DNA of 64,000 bases from Desulfosarcina widdelii. GTDB lineage: Bacteria > Desulfobacterota > Desulfobacteria > Desulfobacterales > Desulfosarcinaceae. The notes below the pieces were generated by a model. That model made no database searches. It saw only the letters and a list, made by a program, of their open reading frames with translations, and had not been told where the DNA came from. The stretch is taken from positions 5,394,001 through 5,458,000 of the forward strand of contig NZ_AP021875.1 of NCBI RefSeq assembly GCF_009688965.1, read 5' to 3'. Positions 33,942 to 42,902 of this stretch are shown in pieces; the stretch's first letter is position 1, and every line of letters starts with the position of its first letter. Both the position numbers and the translations under genes were made by a program.

Positions 33942-34901
33942 ATGGAAGCGTGTCACCCCATGGACGACAGCATAATTCACACCAATACCCTCGCGAATCA
34001 CGATTTCTCGACGGCCTACGCAACCCTGGCGCTCTTTTCATCCGGCCCGTTGGCGGGACAAAGTGCAGCGGTGGATTGTCTGGCCCTTGGTGCGCGTTTC
34101 GAGTTGGACTGCGAGTTGGCGCCCCTGTTTCCCTATATCAACGCCGTGGCCGACAGTGCCCAGTACTATGAGAAGCCGGTTTACATCAAATTTTTGCTTG
34201 CGGACCGGCTGTGTGCCTTTTATTCCACCGAAGGCGCCTTTACGCCGGTGCGGGATCTGGCCGAGGCCATGGACTTTTTGCCGACGCTTCTGGATTTTAT
34301 CCGGGATGTAAGCAGGCGCCGCCCGCAGATTGTCCCCAACAATAAAAAATACAATCCGACCTCGGCCGTGGACATCTACCGGCTATTGCCAGGTTCCAAC
34401 TGCCGGGAATGCGGTTTTGCCACCTGCCTGGCTTTTGCCGCGGCGCTTTCCCGCGGGCGCACCTCCATGGCCAAGTGCCCCCATATGGCCGATCCTTTAG
34501 AAGAGAAAGCCACATACCCGGTTTACGACAGCAAGGGCAATCTCCTCCGTACCGTCTCGCTGGATATCGACACCTCCGGCCTGCGCACCAAAATCAGCCA
34601 GAAGGATGCTCGTATCCAGAGCCTCGAGACGCAGCTTTCGGATTTTGAGAAACGCCGGCGGGCGAATATCGCTTCGGCCAATGCCGAACTGCCGATGCCT
34701 CTTACCCGGAGGGAGATCCAGGTTCTGCGCCGCATTGCCAGCGGATTCACCAACAGGGAAATCTCCAGTCAGCTCAACATTTCTCACCACACCGTAAAGA
34801 GCCATGTGATTCACATCTTCAATAAAATCGGAGTCAACGACCGCGCCCAGGCGTCTGCCTGGGGGGCCATGCATGGGTTGATCGACCTGCTTGAAAATTA
34901 G
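33942..34901 (+). CDS. LuxR-type transcription regulator with an internal [4Fe-4S]-binding domain
   Basis: 319 residues. Residues 1-140 are an unrecognised alpha/beta domain. Residues 143-182 are an Fe-S domain: Cys154, 157, 162 and 179 in C-x2-C-x4-C-x16-C spacing with CLAFAAAL between, the same as in the divergent 32846-33655 protein. A charged helix (about 215-245) follows, then a LuxR/GerE helix-turn-helix (254-315) with LTRREIQVLRRIASGFTN and the recognition helix region SHHTVKSHV. No response-regulator receiver is present. The likely role is a transcription factor that senses redox state, oxygen or cluster status. Start uncertain: ATG 33942 or ATG 33960. Confidence 0.82.
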   Translation: MEACHPMDDSIIHTNTLANHDFSTAYATLALFSSGPLAGQSAAVDCLALGARFELDCELAPLFPYINAVADSAQYYEKPVYIKFLLADRLCAFYSTEGAFTPVRDLAEAMDFLPTLLDFIRDVSRRRPQIVPNNKKYNPTSAVDIYRLLPGSNCRECGFATCLAFAAALSRGRTSMAKCPHMADPLEEKATYPVYDSKGNLLRTVSLDIDTSGLRTKISQKDARIQSLETQLSDFEKRRRANIASANAELPMPLTRREIQVLRRIASGFTNREISSQLNISHHTVKSHVIHIFNKIGVNDRAQASAWGAMHGLIDLLEN

Positions 34902-34927
34902 GGCAAGCTAAGCATTTTGGAATGAAT

Positions 34928-34952
34928 GCCCGTTAAAATAACGGACTTTTAT
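34928..34952 (+). terminator. Weak possible terminator after the Fe-S LuxR gene
   Basis: GCCCGTTA and TAACGGAC pair over seven of eight bases with a three-base loop, followed by TTTTA. The stem is short, so efficiency would be low. Confidence 0.35.
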
Positions 34953-35160
34953 GTTGCCCATACGCGTTTTCCCGTTTCTTTTCGAAAATTATTCATATGT
35001 GTGGAAATGTAAGTTCACCAATTATGTATTTTAGGTAATACTATGAAAAGTTTTTCCTAAAAATACATACTTTTTTTCATATTTCTGCCGATTCCGATAT
35101 CGATCAAAATATAAATATTTGTATTTATTAGTTTTATAGGCTATCGTCATTTTTACTTTT
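34953..35160. other. AT-rich intergenic region
   Basis: Roughly 200 bases of strongly AT-rich sequence with many poly-T and poly-A tracts between the regulator and the short exported protein. No open frame, repeat or consensus sigma-70 promoter stands out. It may act as curved upstream DNA for the sigma-54-like site that follows. Confidence 0.4.
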
Positions 35161-35177
35161 TTGGCACATAATTTGAT
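35161..35177 (+). promoter_or_regulatory. Sigma-54-like promoter ahead of the short PEP-CTERM-like gene
   Basis: TGGCAC (35162-35167), five bases, TTGAT (35173-35177). The consensus is TGGCAC-N5-TTGCW, so it differs only at the C of the -12 element (GA instead of GC). Transcription would start near 35189, about 85 bases before ATG 35274. Confidence 0.45.
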
Positions 35178-35273
35178 AGCTTATACATAAATGGTAAGTG
35201 AGATAGAAAAAATCTTATAATGCATCAGTTAGGCAACTTTGCTTTCACCTATTTTTATAAAGAAATGTTGGGC

Positions 35274-35522
35274 ATGAAAAAAATAAAAACAACATTTTCT
35301 TTTTTTGTACCGCTTCTGTTTCTCTCTGTGTTGCTAGCATGGCCGCTATCCAGCGAAATTAGCCTTGAAGCGTCAACGCTGTCGATGATCAACGGGGAGC
35401 ACACGAGTGTTGACCTTGAAAAAGGAACTTTTGGAAATCTCCACGAGTCTGCAAGGGTGGTTGTTCTTCTCGCAGGAACCGGAATTATTGGATTAGCATG
35501 CATCAACCGGAATAAAAAGTAA
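35274..35522 (+). CDS. Very short exported protein with a PEP-CTERM-like tail
   Basis: 82 residues from ATG 35274 (an ATG 54 bases earlier is also open). MKKIKTTFSFFVPLLFLSVL is a signal peptide, a polar stretch of about 35 residues follows, and the C-terminus is a hydrophobic helix VVVLLAGTGIIGLACI capped by NRNKK. Hydrophobic helix with GTGIIGLA followed by basic residues is the shape of PEP-CTERM sorting signals recognised by exosortases, but the Pro-Glu-Pro preceding the helix is missing (ESAR there). It may be a variant substrate or a small bitopic membrane protein. A strong terminator follows and a sigma-54-like promoter precedes it. Confidence 0.6.
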   Translation: MKKIKTTFSFFVPLLFLSVLLAWPLSSEISLEASTLSMINGEHTSVDLEKGTFGNLHESARVVVLLAGTGIIGLACINRNKK

Positions 35523-35572
35523 AACTCCAGCTACCATTAGGTAAATCAGCGACCTGTTGATTCGATCTTGTC

Positions 35573-35628
35573 GAATGAATCAAAAACCCGATATCTGAAC
35601 TCTCAGATATCGGGTTTTTGATTTATTC
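35573..35628. terminator. Bidirectional intrinsic terminator
   Basis: Arms 35573-35598 and 35603-35628 pair over 26 bases with one G-T pair and a four-base loop (ACTC). The core is AAAAACCCGATATCTGA, so an A-run on one side and a T-run on the other serve both converging genes. Confidence 0.92.
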
Positions 35629-35667
35629 AAATCTTTTTTAAGGTCCTTTTACGCTCTCCTTCACATA

Positions 35668-37326
35668 CTAATTCCCGTAAACAACTATATAGTTACTCCG
35701 AGTTTCAGAAGATGACCCGGATCCATAGTTGCCGCCTAAGCTGACACATTCACCGGCATTAAACATTTTACGGTAAAGCTTCATATACGGCTGCGAACTC
35801 AACGAAGTCGTGATTTTATAGTCGGAGCGAAATTCCCAATCGCTTAACCAATTAGGTGCCGAAGAGGATCTGCTGTCATATACTACATACACCCAATAAC
35901 TGACAGGAGTGGTAAAACGAATATAATCACTGGCTGAATTGTTATAGCGTTCATCGTTGGGCGTTTGAATGATTGTACGCCCCAGCATCCAGTCTGGAAC
36001 GCCTCCCGTGATGAAATAATCCCGGTCTGTGTAAAGATAGGCTCCAACAGCCACCTCGGATTCTGCAAATTTGGATTCTAACTCACAGCCGGAGGTGGTC
36101 GTCATTCCACCAACGCTGTTGCTGTAAAAAACGAGGTAATTGCTAACCGTATCCCCCGAAAAGCCGGCTGCTTTGTTGCCGCCAAGGTTGACGATTTCGC
36201 CTTTGGAATAATTGCAGCAATAGATCTTTAATGACGGCTGCGTAGATAGAGATGTTTTAATAACGTCACCGGTATCGACAAAATCGCTCATCCAATTCGG
36301 CAGGCTGGTTGCACGGCTGTCGTAGGCGACATATACCGTTCCATCGTAAGGCATGGTAAACGTCAGATAGCCACTGGCATCGGTGCTGTTTCTATCGTCG
36401 TTTGGCGTTATGGTCGCTTCCATGCCGTCATAGGAAGACGGCACATCCGTCAGTTGATAGCTCCTGTCCGTGTAGTATTCGATGCCGCTGGTAAGCGTAG
36501 TTTCCGCAAACTGTGAGCTTAAAACACCATCTATAGTGGTCGTCGTTCCACCAACGCTGTTGCTGTAAAAAACGAGGTAATTGCTAACCGTATCCCCCGA
36601 AAAGCCGGCTGCTTTGTTGCCGCCAAGGTTGACGATTTCGCCTTTGGAATAATTGCAGCAATAGATCTTTAATGACGGCTGCGTAGATAGAGATGTTTTA
36701 ATAACGTCACCGGTATCGACAAAATCGCTCATCCAATTCGGCAGGCTGGTTGCACGGCTGTCGTAGGCGACATATACCGTTCCATCGTAAGGCATGGTAA
36801 ACGTCAGATAGCCACTGGCATCGGTGCTGTTTCTATCGTCGTTTGGCGTTATGATCGCTTCCATGCCGTCATAGGAAGACGGCACATCCGTCAGTTGATA
36901 GCTCCTGTCCGTGTAGTATTCGATGCCGCTGGTAAGCGTAGTTTCTACAAACTTCGAGCTTAAAACACCGGAACTGGTTGACGAACCAGTGCTGTTCGAA
37001 ACGGAGGGATCATAGTGGACCTCATTGGAATTGGAACTTACGAGGCTACCATCGAAAGCCCGCACAACGAAATAGTATTCGGTCTGATCCTGGAGATTGT
37101 CTATGGTGCAGGTTGCCGTGGTTCCTTGCCAAATGGGCTGGCTGTAATTGTAAGCTTGACCACTTTCCCGTGCGTACAAAAGGTAACCATCCGGTGAACC
37201 ACTGACAGCGTCCCAGCGAAGTGTCACGCTGGCCGCCAGGACCGCGGTGGTTGCCATTAGAATTAGGGCGGTAAACAGGGTGGAAACGATAAGGGTAGTC
37301 TTGTAGAGCGTATGTTTTACGTTCAT
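35668..37326 (-). CDS. Secreted protein: fibronectin type III domain plus three 147-residue repeats
   Basis: 552 residues from ATG 37326. A signal peptide (LFTALILMATTAVLAA) is followed by a fibronectin type III domain (about 32-108). Then come three copies of a beta-rich domain, starting near residues 120, 267 and 414, each with a YTDR(S/D)Y motif, a TPNDDR or TPNDER turn and a GG ending N-Y-(L/I)-V-x-Y. The first two are nearly identical; the third has diverged. Cysteine pairs (YCCNY) occur in copies one and two. The domain is not one I can name; adhesion or glycan binding at the surface is a guess from the layout. Its leader has nested inverted repeats. Confidence 0.75.
   Translation of the reverse strand: MNVKHTLYKTTLIVSTLFTALILMATTAVLAASVTLRWDAVSGSPDGYLLYARESGQAYNYSQPIWQGTTATCTIDNLQDQTEYYFVVRAFDGSLVSSNSNEVHYDPSVSNSTGSSTSSGVLSSKFVETTLTSGIEYYTDRSYQLTDVPSSYDGMEAIITPNDDRNSTDASGYLTFTMPYDGTVYVAYDSRATSLPNWMSDFVDTGDVIKTSLSTQPSLKIYCCNYSKGEIVNLGGNKAAGFSGDTVSNYLVFYSNSVGGTTTTIDGVLSSQFAETTLTSGIEYYTDRSYQLTDVPSSYDGMEATITPNDDRNSTDASGYLTFTMPYDGTVYVAYDSRATSLPNWMSDFVDTGDVIKTSLSTQPSLKIYCCNYSKGEIVNLGGNKAAGFSGDTVSNYLVFYSNSVGGMTTTSGCELESKFAESEVAVGAYLYTDRDYFITGGVPDWMLGRTIIQTPNDERYNNSASDYIRFTTPVSYWVYVVYDSRSSSAPNWLSDWEFRSDYKITTSLSSQPYMKLYRKMFNAGECVSLGGNYGSGSSSETRSNYIVVYGN
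36106..36969. repeat. 441-bp tandem duplication inside the repeat-protein gene
   Basis: The block 36106-36528 recurs at 36547-36969 with a period of 441 bases (147 codons). Differences are few: K/Q, V/A and I/T changes near the repeat ends. Such identity points to a recent duplication or gene conversion and makes the locus prone to copy-number change. Confidence 0.9.
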
Positions 37327-37441
37327 GATCTTGGGCAACTCTCCTGGTCAATTTTTAAGCCAGATAACGTGCCATCCCAATGCTGTCGGGGGGAATCCCT
37401 CAACTACAAAGCAATAGGTTTGCCAGGTTGCCAAAGATCAT
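37325..37441 (-). promoter_or_regulatory. Structured leader whose inverted repeat covers the start codon
   Basis: On the minus strand ATGATCTTTGGCAAC (37441-37427) can pair with GTTGCCCAAGATCAT (37339-37325) at 14 of 15 positions; the latter ends inside the ATG of the repeat protein, and the CAGGAGAG ribosome-binding site (37346-37339) adjoins it. Nested inside, CCTATTGCT and AGCATTGGG pair at 8 of 9 positions around a GGGATTCCC turn. GGCAAACC resembles part of c-di-GMP-I riboswitches, but the conserved GCAAAGCC is missing, so it does not fit that class. Confidence 0.45.
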
Positions 37442-37853
37442 TGTTATTGGACTTTAACGGTTTGTTTTTTTAGAAAAAAAATTATTCAACGATCAACAAG
37501 ATCAATCTGGAAACAAGCCGTACGGGAAAAGTTTTTGATCTAAGTGTGCAAAGATCGTAACCAACGTCAAACGCGTATGGCCCGATTAGATTTGGGTATG
37601 ATTCGGTGTGGTAAAGGAGATTGTTGGTAGCGTCAAAAATCTTGTGCACATTTGGGAACGGTGTCCTCCACCGCTGCTGGTGATATAAATCTTAATGTGC
37701 AAATCGGGGGGGGGCGGCAGGAGTAATGCCGGAAAGCTTGGGCGATGCAGGTGAAAATTAGCTAAAATTATAAATAGATATGTATGGAATCGGGGCGCGA
37801 TAGAGGGATGGGCAAGGGATGATGTCTTTTGGTGTAAATTGACAATCCGTTAT
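37442..37853. other. Intergenic region upstream of the repeat-protein gene
   Basis: About 410 bases between the start of the leftward repeat-protein gene and the end of the UDP-GlcNAc epimerase gene. A G-run (37708-37716) is the only striking feature. No promoter could be fixed with confidence and no open frame is protein-like. Confidence 0.4.
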
Positions 37854-38978
37854 TCAATTGGAAGGCATTGCGATGCGAATGGCTTTCACGATGCGCTGGG
37901 CGGTGCATCCGTCCCACCGCTCGGGCACGTGGTAGGATTTGGCGGCTCCGGCAAGAATGCGGTCAATTCGAGGCTCCAGGCTTTCCATGGTACACAATTG
38001 ATTGGTGCCTTGATCGACTGTTATCGGCCGCTCCGTATTGGGGCGCATGGTTAAACAAGGAATACCCAGATAGGTGGTTTCTTCCTGTATCCCGCCTGAA
38101 TCGGTAATGACAAACTGGCAGTTGAACACGAGATTCATGAAACGGACATAGTTCATGGGTTCCGTCAGGACCATCTTTTCTGCATGTTGCAGCCCATCCA
38201 GCAGACCGAAGGCAACGAGATTCTTTCGGGTACGCGGATGAACCGGAAATACCAGCGGGGTCCGCTCGGAAACGGCGATCAGCAGCCGGCACAATGCCGC
38301 CAGAATATCAGGGGAATCCACATTCGCCGGTCGGTGCAAGGTAATCAACCCATACCGGTTGGGAGACAACCCCAAATCGGAAAAGGCGCCGGATCCCGTG
38401 ATCTTTTGCCGCATCATTTCAAGTGAATCGATCATGATGTTGCCGACGTTCTCGATCTTTTGGCGGGGAACGCCTTCCTTAAGAAGGTTTTCCGTAGCAT
38501 CCGGTGAAGGGGTCCACAAGATGTCGGCCAAGGCGTCGGTGACCAGCCGATTGATTTCTTCGGGCATGGTCCGATCGTTCGAGCGCAAACCGGCTTCCAG
38601 ATGAGCCACCACTGGCCGACGGGAACCCTCCGGCAGGTCTGTGTAGACAACCTTGCTGGCTGCGATGGTGCAGGCCATGGTCGAATTGACATCCCCCACA
38701 ACAACGACAAGTCGCGGCTTTTCCTTGAGAAGAATCTTCTCATAGGCAATCATAACATTGCCCGTCTGCTCGGCATGGCTCCCGCTGCCGATTCCCAGAT
38801 GGATGTGTGGATCGGGCAGCCCCAGATCTTTGAAAAAGGCATCCGACATGTTGATGTCGTAATGCTGGCCGGTGTGAACGATAACCGGCCGGGCCCATTC
38901 TGCCTGATTCAGGGCATGGTACAGGGGGGCGATTTTCATGAAATTGGGCCGGGCCGCTGCGATCAGATGAATAATCAT
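37854..38978 (-). CDS. wecB: UDP-N-acetylglucosamine 2-epimerase (non-hydrolysing)
   Basis: 374 residues, full length for the family. AAARPNFMKIAPL, VVVGDVNSTMA, HLEAGLRS, PEEINR, TLHRPANVD and TDSGGIQEE are standard WecB motifs, including the active-site Asp, Glu and His. It converts UDP-GlcNAc to UDP-ManNAc in the cytoplasm, providing a precursor for ManNAc or ManNAcA in the polymer. Last gene of the leftward EPS unit, 240 bases after fcl; the gap 38979-39217 shows nothing notable. A ManNAc product is in keeping with the WecG/TagA-type transferase at 48.9 kb, whose relatives use UDP-ManNAc(A). Confidence 0.94.
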   Translation of the reverse strand: MIIHLIAAARPNFMKIAPLYHALNQAEWARPVIVHTGQHYDINMSDAFFKDLGLPDPHIHLGIGSGSHAEQTGNVMIAYEKILLKEKPRLVVVVGDVNSTMACTIAASKVVYTDLPEGSRRPVVAHLEAGLRSNDRTMPEEINRLVTDALADILWTPSPDATENLLKEGVPRQKIENVGNIMIDSLEMMRQKITGSGAFSDLGLSPNRYGLITLHRPANVDSPDILAALCRLLIAVSERTPLVFPVHPRTRKNLVAFGLLDGLQHAEKMVLTEPMNYVRFMNLVFNCQFVITDSGGIQEETTYLGIPCLTMRPNTERPITVDQGTNQLCTMESLEPRIDRILAGAAKSYHVPERWDGCTAQRIVKAIRIAMPSN

Positions 38979-39217
38979 GGTTGTTGGACGATTGCCTCCC
39001 TATTGGCATCCTGCGATCATGTCAATAAGCAAATGCCTGTATACATCTTCTATTTGATTGCGGCGTCATCCAGACGCTTTTTAATATTCATCATCGACAG
39101 CGTCCTCCCTTCGCTTATTTTTTTGCGAACTTGCTGCATCATATTAACAGGTTTTCCGGTAGCATTGAACACTAAACACGCCTGCCTTAAGCCAAGAGAA
39201 AAGAGGCATCGTGGGTG

Positions 39218-40261
39218 CTAAACCCCGAACTCACCGACATGGTCTATAAACCACCGGTACGTCATCCGCACACCGTCTTGCAAACCGATGGTGGCCCGCC
39301 ATCCCAATTGGGACGATCGCGTCACATCCAACAGCTTTTGTGGGGTGCCGTCCGGCCTGGATGCGTCGAAACCCAGTTTGCCCTCGAAACCGACCACACC
39401 CTGGATTACCTCGGCCAATTCTTTAATCGTGTGATCTTTGCCGCATCCCAAGTTGACAAAGCAGGGACGCGGGTAGCTGAAAAAGTGATCCGAGGCGGTC
39501 CGATCATCGAGATTCATGATGAAAACGCACGCATCCGCCATGTCATCGACGTGTAAAAATTCCCGTCGCGGAGATCCGGTCCCCCAAATAACGACCTCTG
39601 GCTTGCCATCCCGTTTGGCTTCGTGGAATTTTCGGATCAATGCCGGAAGAACGTGTGAGGTCTCGAGATCGAAGTTGTCATTGGCACCGTACAGGTTGGT
39701 CGGCATCACCGCCATGAATCGAGTGCCATATTGGCGGTTGTAGGCCTCGCACATCTTGATACCTGCAATTTTGGCAATGGCGTAGGGCTCGTTGGTGGGC
39801 TCCAGGAGGCCTGTCAACAAATGTTCCTCAGCCATGGGCTGCGGTGCCTGCTTGGGATAAATGCAAGAGGAGCCTAAAAACAGCAAACGCCTGACCTGCT
39901 GTCCATAAGCAGCGTGGATGACATTGGTTTGGATGGCCAGGTTTTCGTAGATGAACGGGGCTGGATAGGTGTCGTTGGCAAAGATGCCTCCTACTTTTGC
40001 CGCTGCCATGAACACGTATTCCGGCTGCTCTTCCCGGAACAAAGCGTTCACCGTGGCCTGATCGGTGAGGTCGGCCTGAACCAGTTGCAGGGTCGTTTTT
40101 TGCGGTTCGTTTTCAACCGGCCGGAAGATCCGAGCATCGGGTTGTCGAGAATGGTAGCTGCCGACAATTCGCGAATATCCCAGTTCAAGCAACCGGCGAA
40201 CAATGGCGCTGCCCACCATTCCTCCCGCACCGGCAACAAAAATTTTCGCGTCTCTATTCAT
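39218..40261 (-). CDS. fcl: GDP-L-fucose synthase
   Basis: 347 residues. [14 protein letters not shown] is the NADPH-binding loop, SSCIYP and YAIAKIAG give the catalytic Ser/Tyr-x3-Lys, and MPTNLYG is also typical. The enzyme epimerises and reduces GDP-4-keto-6-deoxymannose to GDP-L-fucose. Its start overlaps the end of gmd by eight bases, the usual pairing for the two-step pathway, so the polymer probably contains L-fucose. Confidence 0.95.
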   Translation of the reverse strand: MNRDAKIFVAGAGGMVGSAIVRRLLELGYSRIVGSYHSRQPDARIFRPVENEPQKTTLQLVQADLTDQATVNALFREEQPEYVFMAAAKVGGIFANDTYPAPFIYENLAIQTNVIHAAYGQQVRRLLFLGSSCIYPKQAPQPMAEEHLLTGLLEPTNEPYAIAKIAGIKMCEAYNRQYGTRFMAVMPTNLYGANDNFDLETSHVLPALIRKFHEAKRDGKPEVVIWGTGSPRREFLHVDDMADACVFIMNLDDRTASDHFFSYPRPCFVNLGCGKDHTIKELAEVIQGVVGFEGKLGFDASRPDGTPQKLLDVTRSSQLGWRATIGLQDGVRMTYRWFIDHVGEFGV

Positions 40262-41345
40262 TGCGATTGTTCACCCGGAAACCGGCCCGCTGGACAAGTT
40301 CATCGCGCTTGGCTTCTTCGAGGTCGACCTTGACCATTTCGTGGACCAGTTCGCTGAATGAGGTTTTGGGCGACCACCCCAATTTCTCATTGGCCTTTGT
40401 CGGGTCTCCGAGCAGAGTTTGCACCTCCGTGGGTCGGAAATAGCTCGGATCCACGGCAACGATGGTTTTACCGTTGGCCATGTTGAGACCGCGTTCGTTC
40501 ACCCCCTCCCCTTTCCATTGGATGGCGAGGCCTAGTTCCTTGGCCGCCTGGGAGATGAATTCACGAACCGAATGCTGCTCACCGGTAGCGATCACGAAGT
40601 CATCCGGCGCCTCCTGTTGGAGCATGAGCCACTGCATCTCCACATAATCCCTGGCATGCCCCCAGTCGCGAAGCGCATCGAGGTTGCCGATGTACAGGCA
40701 CTCCTGAAGCCCGAGATAAATACGCGACAGGGCCCGGGTGATCTTGCGGGTGACGAAGGTCTCACCGCGGATGGGCGATTCGTGGTTGAACAGGATGCCG
40801 TTGCAGGCATAGATGTTGTAGGCCTCGCGATAATTCACCGTGATCCAATACGCGTAGAGTTTGGCGCAGGCATAAGGGGATCTCGGATAAAAGGGCGTCT
40901 TTTCGGTTTGAGGGGTTTCCTGTACCTTGCCGTAAAGCTCAGACGTGGAGGCCTGATAAAAGCGGGTCTTGTTTTCGAGTCCGAGCAGGCGGATGCCTTC
41001 CAGGATCCGCATGGCGCCCAGCGCGTCCACATCTGCCGTATACTCGGGGGTTTCAAAAGAGACCTGGACATGGCTCTGGGCAGCCAGGTTGTAAACCTCG
41101 TCCGGCTGTACCTGCTGCAGCACCCGAATGAGGTTGGTGGCATCGGTCAGATCCCCGTAATGAAGAATCATCCGTCGATCTGTTTGATGGGGGTCCTCAT
41201 ACAGATGGTCGATCCGATCGGTATTGAACAACGACGCCCTGCGCTTGATACCGTGAATTTCATATCCTTTTGCCAGCAGAAACTCTGCTAGGTAGGCGCC
41301 GTCCTGCCCGGTAATGCCGGTAATTAAGGCAATTTTTTTTGACAT
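40254..41345 (-). CDS. gmd: GDP-mannose 4,6-dehydratase
   Basis: 363 residues. [15 protein letters not shown] is the NADP-binding loop; [16 protein letters not shown] and [15 protein letters not shown] provide the catalytic Thr/Ser, Glu, Tyr and Lys; [16 protein letters not shown] is another family mark. It makes GDP-4-keto-6-deoxy-D-mannose, which fcl next door turns into GDP-fucose. Stop overlaps the fcl start by eight bases. Confidence 0.96.
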   Translation of the reverse strand: MSKKIALITGITGQDGAYLAEFLLAKGYEIHGIKRRASLFNTDRIDHLYEDPHQTDRRMILHYGDLTDATNLIRVLQQVQPDEVYNLAAQSHVQVSFETPEYTADVDALGAMRILEGIRLLGLENKTRFYQASTSELYGKVQETPQTEKTPFYPRSPYACAKLYAYWITVNYREAYNIYACNGILFNHESPIRGETFVTRKITRALSRIYLGLQECLYIGNLDALRDWGHARDYVEMQWLMLQQEAPDDFVIATGEQHSVREFISQAAKELGLAIQWKGEGVNERGLNMANGKTIVAVDPSYFRPTEVQTLLGDPTKANEKLGWSPKTSFSELVHEMVKVDLEEAKRDELVQRAGFRVNNRNE

Positions 41346-41420
41346 GAATCCTCAAAAGAGATCGGTCTAAAAAAGGAGTAGATCTGCAGATGGCATTTTT
41401 TGAACTTTTAGAGGGTCGGC

Positions 41421-42590
41421 TTAAAACAATGTCGTCCAACTGTAGCTGAACTGAAGCCAGAATACATTGCGCTCCCGGGTAATGTCGCGTTCGCCATCGT
41501 CCCCGGACTCCACATTGTTCTGGTAGCGGTAACTTAGCGAAACTCTTAAATTGCGCATGACATCGTAAGTCAGATTGGGCTCAAGCCAGTAGTAACGTGA
41601 ATCATTGACATCGGATTGTCGATCCAGCAGTTTGTAGCTGAAAACCAGCCTGGCGTTGATTCCTGCCCGAAACCGTTCGGTCAGCAACTGACGGTAAGAA
41701 AAATAAAAATTGTCCACGTTGATATCGTCACCTTGCGATGTCGTTCGCAGATCGTGAAAATAACGGAAAAGTGTGGTCGACGTTTCCCCATCGAAGCTCA
41801 GATCGATCCGCGCCCGTGCGCCCCAACTATCGTCGTCACTGCCATCCTCATCGGTAACTTCGGCATAGCGTGCGCCAATTGATGCAAAGCTATAAGATAC
41901 GGTGCTCCAGTCTCTATGCCAGCCGATGTCCATGGAATATGAATCCACCTCGTTGAAATCGTTCTTACGATAGTAGTAGGAGGGTCCGATGGATATTCGG
42001 TCCACTTCGGTCTTCAAACGGTGAACATAATACAGGTTGCCCCTGTGATTGTAATAATCGGAAAAGTCATCGTCATCGTAGGATGCATCCTGGTAGCGGT
42101 ACCCAACTGAGAGCCCAGAGACTGTCGTCAAATCGTAATCGACATCCCCGCCAGCTTCCAGAAAATTACGTTGGACTCTTTCGATGACGCGTCCGGTCTC
42201 CTGAAGATAGGTGTTCAGCGTCGTATCGTCATAGTATTTCAAATCGATATCAGCTTTCCATCGTTCCTTGAAACGGCGGTCACCGGACAATTCATAATAT
42301 TGATTTGTCCGGTTTAGATCGCTTTCATCCAGATAGGTCAGGATATCCCAATCCGCACTCAAGGTAACGGAGGATAGCAAGGTTTCATAATCCAGATCCA
42401 CGCTCGGGCTGACCGTCAAGATGGAGGAATCGACCTTTTCATCTTCCGTATATAATATGTTGTCATCATAAGCAGCACCCACCGAGACATTTGGTTTCAG
42501 CGCCGTCTCTGCAGCTTGAATTGAAGACGTCAATAAACTTATGAAACCTATGCAAACGGTGATCGAGGTAAAAATTAGACATTTTATCAT
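41421..42590 (-). CDS. Outer-membrane beta-barrel protein of the EPS locus (TIGR03016/EpsL-like)
   Basis: 389 residues from ATG 42590, which begins a signal peptide ending near SIQAAE. The remainder is a long series of amphipathic strands rich in Tyr, Asp and Ser, ending FSYSWTTLF with the C-terminal Phe of BAM substrates. Barrels of this kind are found in exopolysaccharide loci linked to exosortases, next to CpsD- and GumC-like genes, and are thought to help the polymer across the outer membrane. The longer upstream frame (to 42716) lacks signal-peptide character. Confidence 0.75.
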   Translation of the reverse strand: MIKCLIFTSITVCIGFISLLTSSIQAAETALKPNVSVGAAYDDNILYTEDEKVDSSILTVSPSVDLDYETLLSSVTLSADWDILTYLDESDLNRTNQYYELSGDRRFKERWKADIDLKYYDDTTLNTYLQETGRVIERVQRNFLEAGGDVDYDLTTVSGLSVGYRYQDASYDDDDFSDYYNHRGNLYYVHRLKTEVDRISIGPSYYYRKNDFNEVDSYSMDIGWHRDWSTVSYSFASIGARYAEVTDEDGSDDDSWGARARIDLSFDGETSTTLFRYFHDLRTTSQGDDINVDNFYFSYRQLLTERFRAGINARLVFSYKLLDRQSDVNDSRYYWLEPNLTYDVMRNLRVSLSYRYQNNVESGDDGERDITRERNVFWLQFSYSWTTLF

Positions 42591-42902
42591 GCGCCTATTA
42601 ATTAATGTATCTTGACTAAGGCGTTTGATCCAGCTTAGACCTTCAAACACATTGGAGGCCGGTGTAAAGCGGTTTTTACGTTGTCGGCAACGTGGCCTTG
42701 TGAATCCATTCTTCATTGATAAATGCCCTTCATTGATTTGGTTTTATGGGTCGCTGTCCAAAAATGAGAAAGTGTCAATCATGGTTGGTATTGGATTTCG
42801 TGTTGCTAACTCCCATTTGTATCTATCCGATTCGATGTTGACGAGCAAGTTTCTGATATCGGGAACCTCATGCATCACACCAACTAGTGGAAGTTAGTCC
42901 TA
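42591..42902. other. Intergenic gap inside the EPS operon
   Basis: About 310 bases between the CpsD-like and barrel genes. It is of average composition, with AACTAGTGGAAGTTAGT-type repeated words near 42883; no promoter, terminator or gene was identified. The plus-strand open frame there has no ribosome-binding site. Confidence 0.4.

Noticed and set aside
36106-36969. CRISPR-like or phage repeat array
   Set aside because: There are only two long in-frame copies inside a coding region; this is a protein-domain duplication.
37360-37378. Sigma-54 promoter for the repeat-protein gene (TGGCACGTTATCTGGC on the minus strand)
   Set aside because: The GG and GC elements are 11 bases apart instead of the strict 10, and transcription would start almost on the ribosome-binding site.
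37360-37441. c-di-GMP-I (GEMM) riboswitch
   Set aside because: GGCAAACC is present, but the conserved GCAAAGCC core and the tetraloop-receptor pairing are missing on both strands.
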